The notes beneath the pieces were generated by a model. It ran no database searches. It saw only the letters and a program-made list of their open reading frames with translations, and was not told the DNA's origin. Shown in pieces: positions 22,201-34,200 of a stretch of DNA of 64,000 bases (the first letter of the stretch is position 1; each line of letters begins with the position of its first letter). The position numbers were made by a program, and so were the translations under genes. Location: the NCBI GenBank assembly GCA_047967505.1, contig CM106540.1, one strand, 5' to 3'. Origin of the DNA: Dipteris shenzhenensis (lineage: Eukaryota; Polypodiophyta; Polypodiopsida; Gleicheniales).

Positions 22201-25200
22201 TGTCTCCAGAGACCTTCGGGTTTCAAGGAGTAGAAAAGACCACAGGAGGCACCTAAGCCTAAGGTGGGAGCTGTACCGGATATACTTGGAAATGTAGATA
22301 ACTCAAAGGACTTAGCCTTGCGGCTAGGAATTAAAACAGAAGAGTTAGGCATGTCCCTTGATGCTAAGCAGATCTTCCAAGGAGCACCAATTCCAGTCAC
22401 CCCGTTGATTGGAAAGTTGAGAATTCAAGTCCAAGGTTATGTGGACCATGAGTATTTTTCTCTCTCCATTAGATGGTTATGATGCTGTTTTAGGGATTAG
22501 TTGGCACCATAGGAGAGGAGTACATGTTGATATGCCAGATAGGATTTTGTCGTTTACCCACAAGAACCAGGAGCATAAAATTGTAACAAAAGGGCGTGGG
22601 GAAACTATTCCAATTGTATCTCATGTTTCAGTAGCTAGAGAAGTAAAGTCTGCTATTTCCCGTTACTTGATTTTTGTCAAGGAGAGAGATAGAGCAGCAG
22701 AAGAGTCCCTAAATGTGGAGGATAAAGCCAAAACTCAGTTTTTAGAGCAGCATCAAGATTGTTTCTCAGATTCTCTACCAGGAGAACTACCTCCTGAAAG
22801 GCCAAAGGATCACGTCATCGAACTTATTGAAGGAATGGAACCTCCGAACAGACCCCCTTGTAGGGTGAGTGCAGCTCAGAATGAAGAAATCATGGCCCAG
22901 GTACAAGGCTTATTGTCTAAAGGGCTAATCTGCCGGCCGAGTTCTTGCCTATTCTGCTCTCCAGTATTACTGAATGGGAAGAAAGATGGGACATACAGGA
23001 TGTGTGGATTATCGAGCTCTTAACAAGATGACTGTTAAGAGCAGGTTTCCTATTCCACGCATTGATGATGTTCTGTATCGCTTGAAGGGAGCAACTATTT
23101 TCAGCCGGATCGATTTAAAGAGTGGCTATCATCAGATACGGATCCATCCATGGGATATTCACAAGACGGCTTTCCGGACTACCTTTGGATTATATGAGTA
23201 TTTGGCCATGCCTTTTGGTTTGATTAATGCTCCGGCTACATTCAACAGGATGATGGATCGAATCTTTCAACCGTATAGGCATTTCACAGGTACTTTCTTT
23301 GATGATATTCTAGTTTTCTCCCAGTCAGTAGAGGAACATAAGAAGCACCTAGAAACAGTATTTCAAGAGTTAAGAGTCCATAAGCTGTATGCGAATGGCA
23401 AGAAAAGCAAATTTTTCATGGAAGAGATACATTATCTTGGACATATAGTTTCCAAGGAAGGAGTCAGAATGGATCCTGACAAGATAAAGGCTATCCAAGA
23501 GTGGCCCGAGTTAGGTACAGTGCATGAGGTTCGCAGTTTTCTTGGACTCTGTTCCTACTACAAGAGGTTTATTCATCATTTTGCTGATATTGCAGCACCT
23601 TTGCATGATCTCACCAAGAAGCATGTTGCCTTCAGATGGGGAGAAAGGCAACGCAAAGCTTTCAATACTCTTAAGGAGAAGTTAATTACTCAGCCCATCC
23701 TTATTGTTCTTGATTTGCATAAGCCATTTGATGTGGATTGTGATGCATGTGGGGAGTGTCTTGGGGCTGTTTTACAGCAAGAAGGGCATGTGGTCGCATA
23801 CGAGAGCAGGAGGCTAAAGCCTGCTGAAAAGCATTTGGGTATCTATGAAAAAGAGATGCTCTCGGTAATTCATGCCTTGACTATGTGGAAGCATTATCTT
23901 TTGGGAGCAGATTTTACCGTCAAGACGGACCATCAAAGCCTAAGATATTTCTTGACTTAGACAAAGCTCTTAGAGAAGTAGTTCAGGTGGGCAAACTTTT
24001 TGTCCATGTTCCATTTTCAGATTGTGTACACTCCAAGCATGGGTTGCAGATGCATTGTCTAGAAGGCCCCAAGTTCATAATGTCACTATAGCGCATCATC
24101 AAGACCTTGAAGATATGAAGGAACAGTATTAGCAAGACCCAGACTTTGGAGATATTATGCTGAATATGCGAGATGGGGCGATGAAGCGGCCTACGTTCTG
24201 TTGGGCAATGGCATTGGCGGGCTGCAAATCGTTTAAGGCGTTGTAGTTGTGGATGTCGTGAGCTCGCTGGTGATTTCCTGGAGAGTCCAAGTCATTACAA
24301 GAGCTCGTAGTGAGTTTGGAGCCTTTTGAGCCACTAGTTGTGGGAGAAGGCATTGTTGAGATTCGTGCGCCTTAGGTCAGTCACTTGTTGGAAAGCACTG
24401 TTGATTGCAAGGGCTAGTTGATTAGGTTGCAAGTTGATGGAGGCATTGTGGAATTTTGGGTTGCTTTGTTGCCTAGCAAGGGCAGTCCAGCAGTCAGTAT
24501 TCACTCAAGGAAGGGTATCTACTTAAAGATGATAAGCTGTGTATTACACAAGGGATGCGCAGGAAAGTTATGGAAGAATCGCATGCTCCACCGTATGCAA
24601 GACACAGGGGTATTTCTTCCACTACTCAAGCAATAGAGAGAGATTTCTTTTGGCCTGACATGAGGAAAGACATTCACAAGTAGGTGACTGAATGTTTGAC
24701 TTGCCAGAACGTAAAGTATGATCGGCGTAAGACTCCAGGATTATTACTTCCTCTTCATGTGCCTATAGCACCATGGGAGAGTATTGCTATGGATTTTATC
24801 TTTGATCTGCCACGGTCAAAGAATGGAAATGATGGTATTTGGACTATCATAGACAGATTCAGCAAGCAAGCCCATTTTATTCCAGTCAAGAAGACAATCA
24901 AGGCAGATCACATGGCAAAGGTGTTCATGGCACAAATTTTCAAGCACCATGGGATGCCGAAATCGATTGTAAGTGACAGAGATCCTAGGATGACCAGCCT
25001 CTTTTGGCGAGCTATATTTGATAACATGGGTACCAGTCTAGACTTTTCGTCCTCTTTTCACCCATAGACAGATGGTCAAAGTGAGATTGCTAACTCTATA
25101 GTATTGGATCTCTTAATGTGTTATGTGGCTGATCACAAGTCAGAATGAGAAAAGTATTTGCCTCTAGCGGAGTTTACATACAACAACACGGTGCACAGTT

Positions 25201-28200
25201 CAACAGGAAAAGCTCCTTTTGAGGTGATCTATGGCAAAGTAATCCTACCGCCCATTCTAAGAACCAAGGATGAGATATTTGCAGCCAATTAGTATGTGCG
25301 AGATTTGGATATGGCCTTTGCGCAAGTACGCACAGCTATCGAAAGATCCCAGGCAAAGCATAAGAAGGCTGCAAATAAGCATCGAAGGGAACTTAATCTC
25401 CAGCTAGGGGAATGGGTTCTACTCAAGTTTGAAAAGGCTACGCTCCGCAAGCTTAAGGGCAAGGAGAAGGTTTTGTTAGAAACCAAGAGAGTGAGAGAGC
25501 AGGAAGCAAGATAGCTGAACATAGTGTTTGCAGTAGAAGAAGTGACTGTTATAAGAAGTGGGATGGGTTTTTGTCTAAGTGACAAAACCTTATCCTTCAC
25601 TAAACGTAGTTAGTGAACTAACTGTGGTTAGGGGGAAAAACCTCTAAATGAGGGAAAAGTGCCCCTAACCTACTTATTACATTACATTGGTCACTGCTGA
25701 ATTATAATAATAATTCTAACACCCCCCTGTGCCAATGTCATGTACAAGGAAATGATCAATCACCAAAAAGATCTAAGTTCAGGGCACTACGAAATGCCTC
25801 AAACTTTTCACGTGGAAGTGCTTTGGTGAAGATGTCTGCAACATTGTCATGTGTTGACACATCGATCATACTGATCTCTCATGCATGCAACTTCTCTCTG
25901 ACATAGTGATAGTGAACCTCAATGTTTTTTTTTTTTTTTTTAATAATAGCTATGGCAGCTTAATGACACTTCAGAGGCATGATATGGTTGATGCATTACC
26001 TCCTTTGGAGTCACCTCCTCCACATGCATGTGAAGGTTGCATTCTTGGCCAAAATGCATAGGCTTCCCTTCAAGAAGGATGGTGCAGTGAAAGCTACAAG
26101 AAAATTGCAGCTTATTCACAGTGATGTCTGCGGTCCCATGAGGACACCTGCTTTTGGGGGTTATCTCTATTTTGTTACATTCATAGATGAATTTACCAAC
26201 TACACTTGGGTCTATGGTCTCAAGGCAAAATCAAAAGTATTTATGCATTTTGAGACAGAACTCAAGGTGCATACACTTCGCACTGATCGAGGGGGGGAGT
26301 ACATGTCTCATGAATTTGAGACATTTCTGAAAGAAAAAGGCATTATGCATCAGCTTACAGTGAGGCTTACACCTCAACAAAATGGCAAAGCTGAGCAGAA
26401 GAATCGCACCACCATGGAAATGGATAGATGCATGCTCACAACTAAGAAGTTGCCTCACAGGTTTTGGCTGGAAGGCCTCATGTGTGCCAACTATATTTTA
26501 AATCCGGCTCCTACAAAGGCTTTGAAGACAATCACTCCCTATGAGGCATGGCATGGGAGAAAGCCTTCAGTGGACCACTTCAGAGTTTTTGGTTGTGTTG
26601 CATATGCCCACGTGCCTGTGGAGTTCAGACACAAGTTGTCAGATAAGGCACTAAAATGCATTTTTATGGGATATAGTTCACAAAGCAAAGGCTATCGTCT
26701 CTACAATCCTGCTACAGGCAAGATTTTTGACAGTAGAGATGTCATATTCTCTGAAAATTCTGCATATACAAATGCTAAATTTCAGATTCCGGCCTCTTCA
26801 GATGATGTGTTTGAGGGAATGCTTCCTATAGCATTTGGTTCCCCCACTGAAAATCAGAATTTACAGCAACCTCTGCCAGCTCCACAAGTACAGATTCAGC
26901 CCCCAGCTGAATTGGTACAACCTCAGGGTGTAGATGAAGTTGTCAGGCAAGAAATTCAAGAGATACACGCAGCCAAAACAGTCCCGCATTGGTTGCTTCA
27001 AACTCTCAGGGAGAGTAGGCTTGAAGCTCCATTGCCTGGCAGAACTCGTAGTGCAGTAAGGCACATGGAGGGAGCTCATTCAGTTGAGTCAGCTTATGCA
27101 GGTACTCTTCTTGATGAGGAGGAGCCTGAGATTGAAGAAGCAAAAGATAATGTGCATTGGATGAATGCCATGCACGATGAGTTGCAGTCCATTCATAAAA
27201 ATCAAACTTGGGATGTTGTGGATTTGCCACCAGGTAAGAATGCCATAGGTAAACGGTGGGTTTTCAAAGTCAAAAGAAAACCAGATGGGTCCATTGATCG
27301 GTACAAGGCAAGGCTGGTTGCAAAAGGATATGCTCAGAAAAAGGGCATAGATTATGAGGAGACTTTTGCTCCTACATCCAGAATGACAACCATCAGGTCA
27401 GTTATAGCCATGGCTGCAAATTTTGAATGGAATGCTCATCGGTTGGACATTAAAACAGCTTTCCTTAATGGAGACTTGTTGAAAGAGGTTTATGTCAAAC
27501 AACCTCCGGGCTTTGAAAATTTCAGAAAATGCACTTCAGGTATGCAAGCTGAATAAAGCTTTGTATGGGCTGAAACAAGCCCCACGTGCATGGTATGCCA
27601 AAATTGATGCCTTTCTGACCAGCAAGGGGCTGCACAATAGTCCAACTGAGAGCACCCTCTACATCAAGAAGGATGGGGGGGATATTATGCATGATGCGGG
27701 TGAATCAATTGATGTCACACTCTATAGTCAGGCTGTTGGATGCCTCATTTATCTCTGCAATACACGACCTAATATTCAGTTTTCAGTTTCTCAGGTGAGC
27801 AGGTATATGCACAGCCCAAAGATTATGCATTGGCAGGCTGTAAAACGCATCTTCCGTTACTTGCAAGGTACAAAGTCTTTTGGCTTGATGTTTCCCAGGG
27901 GGGGTGACTTGCAGATGCATGCTTACAGTGACTCATATTGGGCTGGAGACTATGATACTAGGCAGTCCACCAGTGGGAATTGTTTCTTTCTAGGACATGC
28001 TTGCATTTCTTGGTTGAGCAAGAAACAGTCTACAGTGGCTACCTCCTCATGTGAAGCTAAGTACAGGGCAGCTTTCACAGCGACAGTTGAATGTGTTTGG
28101 CTGCGTCGTTTATTTGCTGATCTTCATCTTTCATTGGAGGGTCCTTCTCCGATTCTCACTGATAGTCAGAGTGCTATAGTAGTGGCAAAGAATCTTGTGT

Positions 28201-31200
28201 TTCATGCTCGCACGAAGCACATTGAGGTTCACTATCACTATGTCAGAGAGAAGTTGCATGCAGGAGAGATCAATATGATCTATGTGTCAACACATGACAA
28301 TGTTGCAGACATCTCACCAAAGCACTTCCACGTGAAAAGTTTGAGGCATTTCGTAGTGCCCTGAACTTATATCCTTTTGGTGATTGATCATTTCCTTGTA
28401 CATGACATTGGCACTGCAGGGGGGTGTTAGAATTATTATTATAATTCAGCAGTGACCAATGTAATGTAATAAGTAGGTTAGGGGCACTTTTCCCTCATTT
28501 AGAGGTTTTTTCCCCTAACCACAGTTAGTTCACTAACTACGGTTAGTGAAGGATAAGGTTTTGTCACTTAGACAAAACCCATCCCACTTCTTGTAACAGT
28601 CACTTCTTCTATTGCAAACACTACGTTCTGAGAGAGCAAGAACGTAGTGTTTGCAATAGAAGAAGTGACTTTTTGCAAGAGAGCAGAACGTAGTGTTTGC
28701 AATAGAAGAAGTAACTGTTACAAGAAGTGGGATGGGTTTTGTCTAAGTGACAAAACCTTATCCTTCACTAACCGTAGTTAGTGAACTAACTGTGGTTAGG
28801 GGAAAAAACCTCTAAATGAGGAAAAAGTGCCCCTAACCTACTTATTACATTACATTGGTCACTGCTGAATTATAATAATAATGCTAACAGGTTTATCCAA
28901 AGTTATCTCCTCGCTATTACGGACCCTTCAAGGTAATTGAAAAGATTAACAAAGTCGCCTTTCGGCTACAACTTCCAAAGCTTCCAAAGCATTGGAAGAT
29001 TCACAACGCTTTTCATGTGAGTCTTCTACAGAAATATCAGGGCCAGAGCCTACAGAACCAGTACTTGAAGGTCCTCCAGAAGTGGAAGATATGGAGGAGA
29101 ATCTTCAACCAGAACAGATCGTCGATCATACGGATAAGAAAGGACGACAAGGCCAAATTACAAGAAGATATCTTGTGAAGTTTAAGAACTACTCGGCCTT
29201 AGATGCCAAGTGGGTAGACGAGGATTTCTTTTTGGACTAGCCTCAGATTCTACAGTTATACCAAGAGGCTTTTCAATTGAGGACAACTGATTAGAAGCCA
29301 AGGGGAATGTCACAAAGTTGTTATTTTATGTGATTTTCCAAGTGATAAAAGGTTATTTTCCAGTTTTAGGCTTTGATCTAAAAGTTTGACTTTAGTCAAA
29401 GGAACAAGTTGACTTTGACTTTCGGACAAAGGAGGTTGACTTTGTCAACAAGTGCAAAAAGGTTTGACTTTGATCAAACGAGGGTTGGTCTTTGCCAACC
29501 AGGACAAGAACTAACTCCAGTCAATAAAAGAATTACTTTGGCTTCGGTCAAAGAGGGTTGACTACAGTCAACAAAGGTATTTTATTTTTGTGCCATGTGG
29601 GGATGCTCACAAGGGACCAGAAATGGTCAAAGGGCACTAGTCTGCATGCATAAGCTAACCATTAATGGGTTATTTTGGCCAAAGGTTGTTTGTTCCGTGT
29701 GCAGGACAAGAGAGAGTGGTTTTCCACTTTCTAAGGAGCAAAAAGCAGGAGAAAGCAGGGCAACCAGCTTTAGCAGAAAGCGGGTCCCTAGATTTTTAGG
29801 AAAGCCTTTTTAGGGGAGAAGCGTGGCTTTTCAGGTGAAAGCTTGTTTTTCGGGGATTGCCCCACAGTTATTTAATGGTGGCCTACGTGCTCAGTTGCTC
29901 ATTCATGAGCTTGTATCCAGTTCTTCTACTAAAAGTAATAAAGCCTTCGAGAGGGTCTAGTTCTTGTTCCTGGGCCCTAGTGCCACGTGTGGTGGCCCCT
30001 CTTGGTCTTTGGATTTCAGTTCTTATTCATTCTCTCACACGTACGTTCATGGAAGTTGTGTTTGGTCGCGGATTACGTTGGAATTTTTGGTGTCAACGAG
30101 CTTCCAGTTAGTTTCAGGCCTTGCACTCATCACCGTACCAGCTACACAAGATGGTCCCATGTGGTAGTGGACGAGTGGAGTGGGTAGTGTAGCAGTTCGG
30201 CTTCCAGTCTTCCTGGTAGTACTAGTTCTCAAGAGTTTTTATTGAGCCGCCGTGTTATCATAGCAGAGCATTCGTTCCTCAACCTCTTGGATAAGTCCTA
30301 GTGCCAGACTGTTATTTGAGGACAGTCAAGTTTTGAGCACTAGTTGGTGGTCATCATGATCACATTCGCTTGGCAGATTCAATCAGTTCCTCAGCAGCTG
30401 TCATCTTGGTGGATCTTCTGCATTGGGGAGGGTGCCTGTCAGCAGTTGGTAGCCAATTTCATGTCATTAGCCTTCCAGAGTGCAGTGCCTCCGGATCAGC
30501 AGCACAATCAGTCCTCAGCAGTTTACGAGGACAGCATACAGTGTGTATTTTCAGGAGCCTATCAGAGCACCATACCACCCGTGGATCAGGAGTTCGCAGC
30601 AGTAGCGTAGTGGAATGATTGTTCGGCTTCCAGTCTTCCTGGTAGTACCGGTGCTCATTAGGAGTTTTTATTAAGCCACCATGTTATCATAGCAAAGCAT
30701 TCGTTCCTCAACCTCTTGAAGCGGTACCAAATAAGTCCCAATTCTCAAAACTTGACTGTCCTCAAATAACAGTCTAGCACTAGTTGGTCGTCATCACAAT
30801 CACATTCGCTTGGCAGATTCACTCAGTCCCTCAGCAGCTATCATCATCCAGAATTTAAGCAGGACGGAATGTCACATGACTAGGGAGCATTGTGACTGTT
30901 AGAATTATTATCATATTCTAAGCAGTGGCCAATGTATTGCAATAAGTAGGTTAGGGGCACTTTTCCCTCATTGAGGTTTTTCCCCCTAACCACAGTCCAA
31001 TCCCTAACTACGGTTAGTGGATAGGATAGGGTTTTGTCACTTAGACAAAATCCCTCACTCCTACTTTGTACTTACTTCATTTCAGTCCAGTATTCAGTAC
31101 ACTTACGTTTGCTCACTCTCTTGCTCTCCATTGTGCTCACATTTGGTATCAAAGCAGGACAAGCTCTTGGACCACCTCCTCCAGCCCACGCTCTCAGCTT

Positions 31201-34200
31201 TCACACCTTGTGTGCAAGCCCACAGCCCACAGCCCACAACCCGCAGCTCCCTACTGCTCGACGCTCACGTCTGTACAACTCTGCGCCATCTCTGCGTCCG
31301 TACAGCTCGCGCACCATTCGTCCATACATTCTCCATCGCCAGTAGATCTGCACCGCCGTGCTGCCGTACGGATTTCGTTGGCGGCCGTACAACCCACATT
31401 CCGTACATCCGTACAACTAGGCCAGCTTGCCGTACTGTTGCAAGCCCGTACCAACTGCCGTACATCCGTACAACTACGCTGCACGTGCAGACTGTACTTC
31501 TGTAGCATAAGCGTCGTACATTCTATCAGTTCGTACGGGCTGACAGTTTCGACTATACCTGCAACTCGTACGTGTGCCATACCTATTTCGTACCACTATA
31601 CAGGTGTCACCATACAGCTCATTGTACCTACACACCGTCGTACGGATATCCGTACTGCGTTGTCCGTACTACTCCATCAACCCTTCCGTACAAGCTCCAG
31701 GATCTATTTGGAGGATTGCTAGAGAACTTGAAATCAAATGCCATTCTAGCATGAAGTTGCTACAGAATTTTGAGACATTTTGCATTCGTGGGCAGACATT
31801 GCAGTTAGTTTGCAGGTGTTGAAGAAATTTGGCGCTTTTGATTTTACACTGCAATATTGCGGTGAAACTTGGGGCTTTTGCAGGCAAAGTGTAATTTTGG
31901 CGACATTTGGGGCTTTCAGGCAATTTGTCCCCTTTTGGTTGCAATTTCTTGCAGAAATTTGGGGCTTTTGTATTTGGAGTGCAATTTGGCAATAAACAAG
32001 CCCATTTGAGGCAGTTTTGGACTCGGTATGAGTCAATTTGCAAACTTTTGCCACTTTTTGCAGATTTTTGGGCATTTGCAGAGCATTGTGGTGCATTTCA
32101 AGCTTTTGATAGGCTATGGGCAGATTTTCTTTGGCAGACTCTGGTTGTGCATTTTACATCCCAAGAAGGGATTCTACTTGTTCAGTTTGCTGTGTTTTTT
32201 GAGTTTATCTGGCAAAAATGGCTCAAAACAACTCCAATGAGGTGTTTGGAGTCCTCACACAGGAGGATAAGTTGGATGGCACCAACTAGTCCTTGTGGTT
32301 GGCAGACATCTTTGGGATTATGTCAATGCAGATGAAGCAAGGCCAGATTCTGTGGCTACACCTATCACTCCTACAACTGGAGGCAGGGGTAGAGGTCAAA
32401 ATGCAGCACAAGTAATTGGAGCAGCTGCTACTCCAGTGGCTCCCATAACAGAGCAAAAAAGATGGGATTCTAGGGATGCACAAGCTCTATCAGTGATTTC
32501 TCTTTCTGTCAAGAGGTTCATTATTCCTCACATTCGGTCATGCAAGACCTCGAAGGCAGCTTGGGAGATATTAGAGAGTATGTTTGCAACAAGAAATGAT
32601 GCCAAAGTTTCCTTCTTGAAGAGAGAGCTATCTCATACGCATATGGATGAGGGAGATTCCATGAATACTCACCTCACAAAGCTTCACAATTTGAGGGATC
32701 AGTTGCTGAATATTGATGAAGTTATTCCAGATTAGGGGATGATTACCACCACTCTGAATTCTCTTCCTGAGTCCTATCTTGGTTTCCACACCTCGCTGGA
32801 TTTGTCATTGAAGGGGGGCAGCAATCCTCTCTCTTTTCACGAGTTGGTAGGACTTCTGTTGCAGGAAGAGTAGACACGAAGAAATATGGCAACACGGGCT
32901 GCCGAGCATGCCATGCTTTCTAAGTTTAAGCCCAAGGGAAAAGGGCAGCAAAAGCAACATGCCAATCAGGCCGCACATCAGCATAAAGCTGATTCAGGAC
33001 AGCCCTCTTATAAGGCTAAGGGTGATGCAGATAAGCCTAGAAAGAAGGGCATTTGTCACTACTGCAAGAAGCCAAGACATTATTGGTGAATGCAACAAGC
33101 ACATAGCTAAAGAAAAGAGAAGGGATTCAGGTATGGCTGTGTCAGATGCATCAGCTCCTAATGCTCATGATGGGGGAGATGTTAGAGCCAACGTTGTGGA
33201 AGGGCACTATGCCTTTTTGTCTTGCATTTCAGATTCTTCAATGGATAGTTCAGATACTACAGCGACTATTGATGATGATCCATATGCTTTTTTGACTTGC
33301 AGTTATGATCCTTCAAAGGATGCATGCTCTCTCATTGCAGTGTCAATGAGACACTAAATACTTGGTATTTTGATAGTGGTGCTTCTAAGCACATCACTTC
33401 TAAGAAGAGCCTTTTTGCATCTCTGCATCCTCCACCTACTAACAAGAAGGTGACTTGTGCAAATAATTCTTCTTATTCAGTGTCTGGAGTGGGGGACATC
33501 ATCCTTACATCCACTGATGGCACAGATTTCACAATTTCAGATGTTCTCTATGTGCCACGTATAAAGAAGAATTTGCTTTCAGTGTCCTCTCTCAATAGAG
33601 GAGGATTTTAGGTTACATTCGATGATGCTAAGTGTGCATTCAGAGACAAAGAGAATGACTATGCTTTGATGTTGTCTGGCACTTTGTATCAGGGTCTTTT
33701 TCAGCTTGATATTTATGAGAAAAGATCCGATCTTGCACTTTCAATGAGCACTCCCAATGCTGCAATGCAGAATGCGGAGTTATGGCATGCCAGATATGGG
33801 CACATGAGCTATGGCAGCTTAATGGCACTTCAGAAGCATGCTATGGTTGATGCATTGCCTCCTTTGGAGTCGTCACCTCCTCCTCATGCATGTGAGGGTT
33901 GCATCCTTGGCAAGATGCATAGATTTCCTTTTAAGAATGATGGTGCACTAGGAGCTACACGTAAATTACAGCTCATACACAGTGATTGTCTGTGGTCCCA
34001 TCAGGACTCCTGCTTTTAGTGGTTATCTCTATTATGTTACATTCATAGATGACTTCACCCATTGTACTCGAGTCTATGGTATTAAAGCAAAATCAGAAGT
34101 GTTTATGCATTTCAAACACTTTGTGGCTATGGTTGAGAATGAGACAGGACCAAGGTGCAGACACTTCGCACAAATAGAGGGGGGAAGTATATGTCTCATG

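Larger units (their letters stand above)
25474..28889 (-). mobile_element. Cop-D: rearranged copia insertion in Gyp-2, TSD GGTTT
   Basis: The ends are TG...CA with the 5-bp direct repeat GGTTT at 25469-25473 and 28890-28894. Order on the plus strand: minus-oriented LTR (25474-25721); minus-oriented RNase H end (25725-25924); T17; then a plus-oriented body from pre-integrase to RNase H (25949-28424); plus-oriented LTR (28425-28640); and minus-oriented LTR (about 28641-28889). So the insertion was minus-strand, but its interior is mostly inverted, with about 450-bp inverted arms. The RT catalytic core is deleted. Confidence 0.85.
20962..30880 (+). mobile_element. Gyp-2: chromodomain Ty3/gypsy element, interrupted by Cop-D
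   Basis: Order gag, protease, RT, RNase H, integrase, chromodomain identifies a chromovirus-type gypsy. Cop-D (25474-28889) splits the integrase C-terminus and is flanked by the direct repeat GGTTT; removing it restores the reading ...[18 protein letters not shown]. The 3' noncoding region starts near 29307 after a purine-rich AGCCAAGGGGAA and extends towards 30880; its end is not defined. No matching 5' LTR was seen, so the element is probably 5'-truncated. Confidence 0.85.
29307..30880 (+). repeat. Gyp-2 3' noncoding/LTR-like region
   Basis: It begins with TGTCAC after a purine-rich tract and shows no conserved coding. Inside are a TTGAC/GTCAA cluster (29385-29572) and a large duplication with internal inversion (30196-30860). 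A second GGAATGTCAC occurs near 30866, possibly an LTR edge. The boundaries are inferred. Confidence 0.5.

Noticed and set aside
31201-31580. Overlapping minus-strand frames rich in Tyr, Cys and Arg
   Set aside because: They are artefacts of the CCGTAC/GTACGG repeats, which rarely form stops; no domain and no codon bias.
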